A stretch of 64,000 nt of DNA, taken from contig JAEXCS010000046.1 in the NCBI GenBank assembly GCA_023402075.1, forward strand, positions 1 to 64,000, in the 5' to 3' direction. The DNA comes from Bacillota bacterium (GTDB taxonomy: Bacteria > Bacillota > Clostridia > Oscillospirales > Oscillospiraceae). The notes under the pieces are model-generated. The model made no database searches and was not told the origin of the DNA. It saw nothing but the letters and a program-made list of their open reading frames with translations. Every line of letters starts with the position of its first letter. Position 1 is the stretch's first letter. A program made the translations under genes and the position numbers. This document shows positions 5,792-13,008 of the stretch, in pieces.

Positions 5792-8359
5792 ATGACTGAT
5801 TTCAACAAGCGTTTTATTGCCGCCCGGAAAGCTTTTATTTCCCGGGATCTGCGGCGGCTGAACCCCATGCAGCGGCAGGCGGCCATGACCACCGAGGGGC
5901 CTTTGCTTCTGCTGGCGGGGGCCGGGTCCGGCAAGACCACCGTTCTCATCCAGCGGGTATATAACCTGCTGACCTATGGCCGGGGCGGCGACTGCGACGA
6001 GGTTCCCGAGGACGCGACGGAGGAAGACCTTCTGTTTTTGGAGCGCCTTTCCGACGATCCCGAACCGGAGGAGCGGCGGCGGGCAGTGCGGCTTTGCGCG
6101 GTGGACCCGCCCCGGCCATGGGAAATCATTGCCATCACCTTTACCAACAAGGCGGCGGGCGAGCTGAAAAACCGGCTGGCAGACCGGCTGGGGCCAATGG
6201 CAAACGACATCTGGGCCTCCACCTTTCACTCCGCCTGTGTGCGCATTCTGCGTCGGGATATTGAGCGGATTGGATTTCAGAAAGACTTCACCATTTACGA
6301 CACCGACGATTCCAAGCGTGTCCTCAAGGACATTCTCAAAGAACTGAGCTACGATGAAAAGGCCTTCCCCCCCAGAGATTTGCTGGGCATCATCAGTAAG
6401 TCCCGGGACCGTTTTGAAACGCCGAAGGAATTTGCAGAGCAGTATCAGAACTCCGGCGACTGGAAAATGACCCGCATTGCCAAGGTCTACACCAAATACG
6501 TCAAAAAACTTCGCTCCGCCAACGCGCTGGACTTTGACGACATTATTTTCCACACCGTGACACTGCTGCAAAAGGACAAAGAGGTGCGGGAGTATTACCA
6601 GCGCAAATTCCGCTATGTGCTGGTGGACGAATATCAGGACACCAACCATCTGCAGTATCTTCTCACCTCTTTGCTGGCGGGCGGACGGAAAAATCTCTGT
6701 GTGGTGGGCGACGACGACCAGTCCATTTACCGTTTCCGTGGCGCAAACATCGAGAACATCCTGAATTTCGAGCAGCAGTACAAAAACGCCCGCACCATCC
6801 GGCTTGAGCAGAATTACCGCTCTACCCAGAATATTTTGGACGCAGCCAACGCCGTTATCAAAAACAACTGCGGCCGCAAGGGAAAAACCCTCTGGACGGA
6901 CAATGGCAGTGGCGACAAAGTGGTGATCCGCACCAGTTACAGTGAGGCGGACGAGGCAAATTTCGTGGTGGGCGACATCATGATGCAGGTGAACCGGGGC
7001 CGAAAATTTTCCGAGTGCGCGGTGCTCTATCGCATGAACGCCCAGTCCAACGCGCTGGAATATGCCCTGCGCCGCAACGGGATGCCCTACAAGGTGGTGG
7101 GCGGCACCAAGTTCTACGACCGGGCGGAAGTGAAGGACATGCTGGCCTACCTCTGCGTGCTGAACAATCCGCTGGACGATCTGCGCCTGCGGCGCATTGT
7201 GAACGTTCCTGTGCGGGGTATCGGCAACACCAGTATGGACAAGGTCAACGCTGTCGCGTCCCAGCAAGGAATTTCCCTTTACGAGGTAATGCGCAATGCA
7301 GACCTGTTTCCAGAGCTGAAATCCCCCGCCCCCAAGCTGCTGAAATTTGCTGATTTGGTGGACGGACTGCGCAAGCTTGGCAGCACGCTGGCCCTGCCGG
7401 AGTTTTACGACGCTGTGTGCGACCAGACCGGCTACGTCCGGGTGCTGGAAGAGAAAAACGACATGGAGAGCCGGGGCAGGCTGGAAAACGTGCAGGAACT
7501 GAAATCCAGCATCGCGGCCTTTCTGGATGGAAGTCCCGAGGACCCCACCCTGTCGGGATTTTTGAATGAAATCGCGCTGTACACGGACTTGGACTCTATG
7601 GACGGCAGCGACGACTGCGTGACACTTATGACCATCCACGCCGCGAAAGGACTTGAATTTCCCAGCGTCTACGTGGTAGGCATGGAGGACGGCATCTTCC
7701 CCGGGATGAACGCCCTGTTCGAGCAGGACGAGCTGGAGGAGGAACGGCGCCTGTGCTACGTGGCCATGACCCGTGCCAAGGAGCGGCTGACCCTGACCAA
7801 CGCCCGCCAGCGCATGCTGTATGGCCGAACCAGCGCCAACCGCGCCTCCCGCTTTTTAGACGAGCTTCCGGAGGAAACCTACGAGTGGTTCGGAAAACCG
7901 GAAGCCCGTGCCGCTTCTTCTGAAAGCGGCGGAGACTGGGGCAATCTCGGAGATTCCCCCAGCGGCTTTGGCGATAGCTTTGGCAGTGGATATTCCGGGC
8001 GCAGCGGCAGCGCTTCCAGTGGGTCTGGCGGTGGATTTGGCGGTGGCTCCGGGCGCGCGGGCGAATATTCCGGGCGATCCGACAGCTTCGGCAGTGCATC
8101 CCATAAAAGCGGAGGTGTTCGCACCTACCGGGACGGTGCCACGCCTCCTCCGCCCGCGCCGAAAAGAGCAGCGGCCCCGGCGGAGCCTTTGATGGCTGTG
8201 GCGCAGGGCGACACCGTAGAGCACACTGCCTTTGGCAAAGGCGCGGTGCTGTCCGTGCGTCCCATGGGCGGCGACGCGTTGGTGGAAGTGAACTTCGAGC
8301 AAAAAGGCATCAAAAAGCTGATGCTGAAATCCGCCGGCACGCATATGAAAAAGCTTTAA
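5792..8359 (+). CDS. pcrA: UvrD/PcrA-type ATP-dependent DNA helicase
   Basis: An 855-residue superfamily 1A helicase that unwinds DNA 3'-to-5' in repair and plasmid or conflict processing. Visible motifs: Walker A AGAGSGKTT (42-50), Ia FTNKAAGELKNR, motif II VDEYQDTN, III GDDDQSIYRFRGA, IV LEQNYRST, V MTIHAAKGLEF, VI YVAMTRAKERL. Between motifs I and Ia lies an acidic insertion at residues about 62-108. After the helicase core comes a Gly/Ser-rich linker of about 65 residues (coded near 7915-8117), then a C-terminal Tudor-like domain ending in GIKKLMLKSAG, known in PcrA to contact RNA polymerase. It has its own promoter and a strong terminator, so it is probably monocistronic. Confidence 0.93.
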   Translation: MTDFNKRFIAARKAFISRDLRRLNPMQRQAAMTTEGPLLLLAGAGSGKTTVLIQRVYNLLTYGRGGDCDEVPEDATEEDLLFLERLSDDPEPEERRRAVRLCAVDPPRPWEIIAITFTNKAAGELKNRLADRLGPMANDIWASTFHSACVRILRRDIERIGFQKDFTIYDTDDSKRVLKDILKELSYDEKAFPPRDLLGIISKSRDRFETPKEFAEQYQNSGDWKMTRIAKVYTKYVKKLRSANALDFDDIIFHTVTLLQKDKEVREYYQRKFRYVLVDEYQDTNHLQYLLTSLLAGGRKNLCVVGDDDQSIYRFRGANIENILNFEQQYKNARTIRLEQNYRSTQNILDAANAVIKNNCGRKGKTLWTDNGSGDKVVIRTSYSEADEANFVVGDIMMQVNRGRKFSECAVLYRMNAQSNALEYALRRNGMPYKVVGGTKFYDRAEVKDMLAYLCVLNNPLDDLRLRRIVNVPVRGIGNTSMDKVNAVASQQGISLYEVMRNADLFPELKSPAPKLLKFADLVDGLRKLGSTLALPEFYDAVCDQTGYVRVLEEKNDMESRGRLENVQELKSSIAAFLDGSPEDPTLSGFLNEIALYTDLDSMDGSDDCVTLMTIHAAKGLEFPSVYVVGMEDGIFPGMNALFEQDELEEERRLCYVAMTRAKERLTLTNARQRMLYGRTSANRASRFLDELPEETYEWFGKPEARAASSESGGDWGNLGDSPSGFGDSFGSGYSGRSGSASSGSGGGFGGGSGRAGEYSGRSDSFGSASHKSGGVRTYRDGATPPPPAPKRAAAPAEPLMAVAQGDTVEHTAFGKGAVLSVRPMGGDALVEVNFEQKGIKKLMLKSAGTHMKKL

Positions 8360-8388
8360 TCCGGTAAATCCGATTTAATTTTCCGCAC

Positions 8389-8431
8389 AAAAAAGCGGCC
8401 CCCGGCGCTATGCGCGGGGGGGCCGCTTTTT
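8389..8431 (+). terminator. Terminator after pcrA
   Basis: A run of A's and GCGGCC pairs with GGCCGC and a T-run, with a GC-rich loop region between. The symmetry means it can also stop transcription coming from rqcH on the minus strand. Confidence 0.8.
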
Positions 8432-8573
8432 ACTTTACCAAAGAAAATTTCCCCGGACAAGCATGGAGGGAGAAATCCGCTTGCGGCGTATGCTCCCAAC
8501 CACCTGCCCTCAGCAAACATTTCGGAGCAAAGCGCTGTCTAGCAACCTACACCTGCAATTTTATCCGATAGGC

Positions 8574-10316
8574 TCACTTCACGCTCAGCCGCTTGACCGT
8601 CTCCTCCTCCGGTGTGACGTGCACCGTCTCACAGGTGGTGTAAATTACCATGCCGGGCCTTGCACCGGCAGGCTTTTTTACGTTTTTTACCTGCGTGAAG
8701 TCTACCGGCACATTGCCGCTCTCCCGGGCCTGAGAATACCACGCGGCAAGCTTTGCCGCCTCCACGATGCTTTCCCGGTCCGGCTCCGCACCGTCCGTGC
8801 GGAGAATGACGTGAGAACCATGGATTTTCTGTGTGTGAAGCCAGATGTCCCGCCGATCCGCGTCGTGGGTCAGCCTGTCGTTTTGCCGGTTGTTCCGGCC
8901 AACCAGAACCCGCAGTCCCGCAGTGGTGCGAAATTCCCGGGGCTTTGCGGGACGCTGAAGCCCCCGTTTTTCCTTCCCCTTCTGGCGGAGAAAGCCCGCG
9001 TCCTTCAGCTCGGCGCGAATGTCGTTGAAATCCTGCTCCGTCTCCGCCTCCGCGATTTCCTCCAGCACGCTTTCCAGATACGCCGCGTCGTGCCGCGCGA
9101 TTTCCATTTGCTCCTTCAGATATCTTTCGGCGGTTTTCGCCTTGGCATACCGCTTGAAATACTTTGCCGCATTCTCCTGCGGCGACAGCAGCGGGTCCAG
9201 CAAAACCTCAATTTCCCGGCCCTCATCATAATAGTTTTCGCAGGCCAGCTTCCGCTGTCCCTTTTCCATGCGATAAAGATTGGCAGTAATCAGCTCGCCG
9301 CTCAGGCGCAATGCGTCCCGGTTTTGCGTTGCAGCGTAGTCATTTTCCTGCATAGCAAGCTTTCGCCGCAGGCGGTCCCGGGCATTGGTGGCGGCCCGGA
9401 CCAGATCGGCCCCTCGCTGGCGAATCCGATCCTGCCGCTCCCGGGATTCGTAAAAGTCATCCAGCAGCTCGGAAAAAGACGGATAGGTGCGGTTTTCTGC
9501 CACCGCCCCGTACTGCCCGATGAGAAAGCAGGAAAATTCCAGCGGTTTTCCGTCTTTCCAGACAGAAACAGGTGTAAACCGATTTTCTTTGACAGCACTT
9601 TGAAATGCGGCAATTTCCTCCCAAAACCGACGCTTTCCGGCGGCATCCAGAGAAAACAGACGGCTGTCCGTCTCTCCCGTCGCACGAAAGGCCAGTTCCC
9701 GCGCAAGCAGTGGAGAAATACCAAAGTATCCGTCCAGTAAAAACTCATCCAGTCGCCGTTCCGGGTTGGCTGCGACCAGCCGGGAAAACAAATCCTCTTC
9801 CTCCGCATCCAGCAGGCTTATCTTCTCCATGGCGGGCGGATACTGGTAAAAAAGCCCCGGCAGCACAGGCCGCTGGGCAGACATTTCCGTATCAACCCGG
9901 CGCAGGCACTCCACAATCCGCCGCTCTTCGTCCAGCAAAATCACGTTGGCGTTACGGCCCATGGCCTCCAGCACCAACGTCCGCTTTCCCGGGCGTCCGA
10001 AATCGTCAGTCACGTCCAGCTCCAGCTCCACCAGCCGTTCCAGCCCCGGCTGAGTCAGTGCGGCAATCCGCGCCCCCACCAAGTGCTTGCGCAGCAGCAT
10101 ACAAAACATGGGCGGCTCCGCCGGATTGTCCCGAAGCCGACCGGTAAGCTGAATGCGGGAATGATTCCCAGCAGCAAGCAGCAGCCGCAAACCGCCCCGC
10201 AGCAGCAAAATCACCTGATCTTTTGCAGGCTGTTGCACCTTGTCCACCCGCACGCCCAGAAGCTGACCCCTCAGTTCCTCCGCAACTGCCCACAGGCAGA
10301 CCGCGTCCAGCGCCAT
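8574..10316 (-). CDS. rqcH: Rqc2/NEMF homologue RqcH (NFACT protein)
   Basis: A 580-residue protein of ribosome-associated quality control. Known RqcH binds obstructed 50S subunits carrying peptidyl-tRNA and adds C-terminal alanine tails that mark the stalled peptide for degradation. The NFACT-N domain occupies about residues 1-220 with VLEAMGRNANVILLDEE near residue 130. A helical coiled-coil region follows (about 270-430). The NFACT-R domain closes the protein, with DIWLHTQKIHGSHVILRT and VKNVKKPAGARPGMV. Older annotation calls this family fibronectin-binding protein A. GGAGAGGG precedes the ATG. The gene starts 1 bp after mrnC ends, so the two form an operon. Confidence 0.93.
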   Translation of the reverse strand: MALDAVCLWAVAEELRGQLLGVRVDKVQQPAKDQVILLLRGGLRLLLAAGNHSRIQLTGRLRDNPAEPPMFCMLLRKHLVGARIAALTQPGLERLVELELDVTDDFGRPGKRTLVLEAMGRNANVILLDEERRIVECLRRVDTEMSAQRPVLPGLFYQYPPAMEKISLLDAEEEDLFSRLVAANPERRLDEFLLDGYFGISPLLARELAFRATGETDSRLFSLDAAGKRRFWEEIAAFQSAVKENRFTPVSVWKDGKPLEFSCFLIGQYGAVAENRTYPSFSELLDDFYESRERQDRIRQRGADLVRAATNARDRLRRKLAMQENDYAATQNRDALRLSGELITANLYRMEKGQRKLACENYYDEGREIEVLLDPLLSPQENAAKYFKRYAKAKTAERYLKEQMEIARHDAAYLESVLEEIAEAETEQDFNDIRAELKDAGFLRQKGKEKRGLQRPAKPREFRTTAGLRVLVGRNNRQNDRLTHDADRRDIWLHTQKIHGSHVILRTDGAEPDRESIVEAAKLAAWYSQARESGNVPVDFTQVKNVKKPAGARPGMVIYTTCETVHVTPEEETVKRLSVK

Positions 10317-10317
10317 A

Positions 10318-10725
10318 TCAGCCCTCTCCTTCCATCATCAGCCCGAACAGTTCGCTGATCCGATCCCTCTGCCCGGACAGATACAGCCATCCCAGCAGCG
10401 CTTCCAGCGCCGTGGCCTCGGCGTATTGGGCACGGCTTGCGTGGCTGGGGACGGTGTGCACGTTGGCGTTGCGCCCCCGGCGAAACACCCCGGCCTCCTC
10501 CTCCGTCAGGACGGGCAGAATTTTCTCTGCTCGCTCCGCTTGAGACTCTGCCCTGACAATGGCCACAGTGGCGCGGTGCATTCCCTTGGCAGTGGCCTTT
10601 CCCCCGGCGCAGAGCCAGGAGCGGACCAGCAGCTCAAACACCGCGTCCCCCACGTGGGCAAGACCGATGCTGCTGACGGTCTGAAGCCGTCCCGTTGTCA
10701 TGTGTATCTCAAAATGATTTTCCAT
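10318..10725 (-). CDS. mrnC: Mini-ribonuclease 3
   Basis: A 135-residue RNase III-like enzyme without the double-stranded RNA-binding domain. In Bacillus it matures the 5' and 3' ends of 23S rRNA. The catalytic signature AHVGDAVFELLVR begins near residue 22 and a second acidic cluster, EATALEALLGWLYL, lies near the C-terminus. Its length is typical. In many Firmicutes mrnC lies next to cysS; here it pairs with rqcH instead, giving a translation-linked operon. GGAGC before the ATG at 10725 supports the start. Confidence 0.92.
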   Translation of the reverse strand: MENHFEIHMTTGRLQTVSSIGLAHVGDAVFELLVRSWLCAGGKATAKGMHRATVAIVRAESQAERAEKILPVLTEEEAGVFRRGRNANVHTVPSHASRAQYAEATALEALLGWLYLSGQRDRISELFGLMMEGEG

Positions 10726-10786
10726 TTGCGCTCCTTAACGTAAAAAAGACTTGCAATTGTGCAAATCCCCGTCTGTTTTCTGAATG

Positions 10787-10815
10787 ATGCTACCACAGAT
10801 AGCGAAAAAATTCAA
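10787..10815 (-). promoter_or_regulatory. Promoter of mrnC-rqcH
   Basis: TTGAAT (10810-10815) and TAGCAT (10787-10792) with 17-bp spacing on the minus strand. A small inverted repeat, TTGCA-attg-TGCAA, follows near 10751-10764. The rest of the gap up to 11019 shows only the terminator at 10962-11001. Confidence 0.5.
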
Positions 10816-10961
10816 GTCCCGCGCAAGGCAGCGCCACGTCTTCCCCTTTGGCAGCAAGGCGGGGACATCGTGGAGCGTCTTTTCTTCCTAAAATAAGCAC
10901 TCAAAAGACCGGGCAAACCAACCGCTCCGGCTTTGGCTCTTTTTCCGGGTATTTATAAAGA

Positions 10962-11001
10962 GAAAGCACAGAAGCGGCCCTGTGTCCGCTCCTGTGCTTT
11001 C
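10962..11001 (-). terminator. Terminator after the SLH-lysozyme gene
   Basis: GAAAGCACAG (10962-10971) pairs with CTGTGCTTTC (10992-11001), extended inward by AGCGG/CCGCT. A T-rich stretch follows on the minus strand. Confidence 0.75.
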
Positions 11002-11019
11002 CGTTCAATCGAGAATAAA

Positions 11020-12651
11020 TCAATTGGCGATAAACTGCAAGTTGCAGTCCACGTTGCCCGCAAGGCCCGCCACGCAGCCTTTACTGGTAAACTGCCAGTA
11101 ATCCGGACGGTAGTAGAGCTGAGGATACAGCGCCGTAGATTCGGCGGATTTATACTCAGGATACCAAACGGGATAGCCGGACAGCACGGACAGGTCAAAC
11201 TTGTTGTAGGCCACGTAGCTGCTGGTGTAAACCATGGCTCGATAGCCCGCCGCCTCAATCGTTTCGCTGAATGCCTTGGCGCAGGCGGTGGCCATCGCCG
11301 CGCTGGTTCCGTATACCCGGTAGGTACTGTCGTGCATTTCCCAGTCGTAAGCCACGGGGCCTGTAAGGCTCCGTCCGCCCAGAAGACTGATGATATAATT
11401 GGCCTCTTCCACTGCCTCCGCCACCGTGATGGCCTGAGAGAAGAAGTAAACGCCGGTATCGATTCCCGCGGCCATGGCCCCATCGATATTCCGCTCGTAA
11501 AACGCGTCCTTATTCAGCGTGCCCGAGCCGGTACCCCGGAAGCCAATCCGGACAAAGGCAAATTCCACGCCGTCGTTTCTGGCAGCGTTCCAATCTATGT
11601 TATTGCCGGAAATCGCGCGGTTTTGATAAGCCGAGACATCGATGCCGAAGCGGGTGGTAAAGTCCGTTCCGCTGTACACCAGCCGCCCCGCATCGTTCCA
11701 GTAGAAACTGCCCTGTCCAAAGGGATTCACCGGCACGCCGGAATAATTGGGTATTTTCTTGCCGCTGCGGTCGGTGATATAGCTCCAATTCAGGTCGGGG
11801 ACATTCTCCGTCGGTACGGTGGTTTCGGGCACCTCAACCGGCGTGGTGGCATACTGGTCTACCGGTGCGCTGCCCAGATTGCGGATAGTTCCGCTCAAGG
11901 TTACGTCCTGAAGCACCACGCCACCGGTCACGCCGGGAGCGATAATTAGGTCGCCCTTGATGTTCATTTTTTGCAGCGTGGCACCGTCAGCTGCGTTTAT
12001 CATCAGTACCCCCGTACAGTCGGCAGAATAGTCCCCGCTTTTCTGAACAAGGGTGTCGATCATGTTGTTCAGCAGATTTACCAGCTCTGCCCGGGTAATC
12101 GGCTCGGTGGGGCGAAAGCGGTTGTCCGCGCTCACATCGGTGATGTAACCCCGCTCCGCCATAGTGCTGAGATAGCCTGTGGCATAGATTTCAATGTCTC
12201 CCGCATCCGCATAGGGCAGCGCCGTCTGAGACTCGGTCAGCTGAAAGGCCCGGCCCACCATGGTGACAGCCTGCTGGCGGGTAATATTGGCGGTGAGGCG
12301 CGCCGCGCCATCCGTTCCAAGATACACTCCCGCCGCGTGAAGCCGCAGAATCGCGTCTTCCCAATAGGCTCCTTTGGTATCGCTGAACGCCCCCGCGGGA
12401 GAGCATGCCTGATACTGTAAAAAACGGTTTAGAATCCCCGCGAACGCGCCTCGGGTAATGGGGTCGTCCGGATGAAACGAGCCGTCCTCATAGCCGTTAA
12501 GCACGCCGTACCGCTCGCTCCATTTTTCAATGGCGCTCTGCGCCCAGTGCCCTGCTGCATCCGGAAACCCGGCTGCGGCCATGGGCTGCGTCAACAGGAC
12601 AGCGGACAGCGCCAGCGCGGCGGCGGCGCGGGAAACACGAAATCTTGCCAT
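11020..12651 (-). CDS. Secreted SLH-domain glycoside hydrolase family 25 lysozyme
   Basis: A 543-residue exported cell-wall hydrolase. Residues 1-27 are a signal peptide. Three S-layer homology domains follow at about 28-78, 88-138 and 146-196, each with the ITR motif near its end; these bind pyruvylated secondary cell-wall polymer. A Pro/Thr-rich linker (about 260-330) leads to a GH25 muramidase domain (about 335-543). The catalytic acids are visible in GIDVSAYQ (D338) and PVAYDWEMHD (D436, E438). It should cleave peptidoglycan while anchored at the surface. The ATG at 12651 is chosen because AAGGGAGAG precedes it; an ATG five codons upstream lies inside that ribosome site. It has a strong promoter and an approximately 210-nt leader with a terminator-like hairpin. 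Confidence 0.92.
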   Translation of the reverse strand: MARFRVSRAAAALALSAVLLTQPMAAAGFPDAAGHWAQSAIEKWSERYGVLNGYEDGSFHPDDPITRGAFAGILNRFLQYQACSPAGAFSDTKGAYWEDAILRLHAAGVYLGTDGAARLTANITRQQAVTMVGRAFQLTESQTALPYADAGDIEIYATGYLSTMAERGYITDVSADNRFRPTEPITRAELVNLLNNMIDTLVQKSGDYSADCTGVLMINAADGATLQKMNIKGDLIIAPGVTGGVVLQDVTLSGTIRNLGSAPVDQYATTPVEVPETTVPTENVPDLNWSYITDRSGKKIPNYSGVPVNPFGQGSFYWNDAGRLVYSGTDFTTRFGIDVSAYQNRAISGNNIDWNAARNDGVEFAFVRIGFRGTGSGTLNKDAFYERNIDGAMAAGIDTGVYFFSQAITVAEAVEEANYIISLLGGRSLTGPVAYDWEMHDSTYRVYGTSAAMATACAKAFSETIEAAGYRAMVYTSSYVAYNKFDLSVLSGYPVWYPEYKSAESTALYPQLYYRPDYWQFTSKGCVAGLAGNVDCNLQFIAN

Positions 12652-12704
12652 AGGCTCTCCCTTCACACTTGTCGAAATCAGTCGAATCTCATTTCAAAAA
12701 AGAA

Positions 12705-12734
12705 GCTTTGGGCCGGTACATACCGGCTCAAAGC
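12705..12734 (-). promoter_or_regulatory. Terminator-like hairpin in the leader of the SLH lysozyme
   Basis: GCTTTG plus GCCGGTA pair with TACCGGC plus CAAAGC (arms 12705-12718 and 12721-12734, one internal mismatch on the minus strand). On the minus strand the stem is followed by TTCTTTTTT. It lies between the promoter (12868-12897) and the start codon (12651), so it could be an attenuator. I recognise no known riboswitch aptamer in the upstream 120 nt. Confidence 0.55.
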
Positions 12735-12867
12735 CGTTTTTACTTTTATTTGATGGAATGAGGGCACAGTGAAAGCCCCCTCAAAATCGCTCTCTGCGCC
12801 CGCATTGACACAAAATGAGCCAAGCCATATTTCCATGGGACATCCAGATATTGCCTGTCCCTCAGTT

Positions 12868-12897
12868 ATTATAGCAAAGACTGTTTACTTTGGTCAA
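12868..12897 (-). promoter_or_regulatory. Promoter of the SLH lysozyme gene
   Basis: TTGACC (12892-12897) and a perfect TATAAT (12868-12873) with 18-bp spacing on the minus strand. The predicted transcript begins near 12860, giving a leader of about 210 nt. Confidence 0.7.
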
Positions 12898-12961
12898 TCC
12901 AAAATTTTATGTAAACTTTTCCAGATTGGTCAAGTTTTTATGTCAGATAGAAACTAAAAAA

Positions 12962-12987
12962 GGGGACCCGCCCGCGGGCGGGTCCCC
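12962..12987 (-). terminator. Terminator of the MFP-ABC-SLH operon
   Basis: A 26-bp perfect palindrome starting GGGGACCCGCCCG, followed on the minus strand by six or more T's (12955-12961 in complement). It lies 21 bp after the SLH gene stop. Confidence 0.88.
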
Positions 12988-13008
12988 TGCTTGGACTCCT
13001 TGCGTTGG

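Noticed and set aside
7915..8117. Repeated GGC/AGC-rich stretch resembling a minisatellite
   Set aside because: It codes the Gly/Ser-rich linker of PcrA before its C-terminal domain; such linkers are usual in PcrA and the units are irregular.
12735..12865. Cyclic di-GMP or cyclic di-AMP riboswitch in the SLH lysozyme leader
   Set aside because: Leaders of wall hydrolases sometimes carry these, but I could not find the conserved core bases of either class. Only the terminator-like hairpin is supported.
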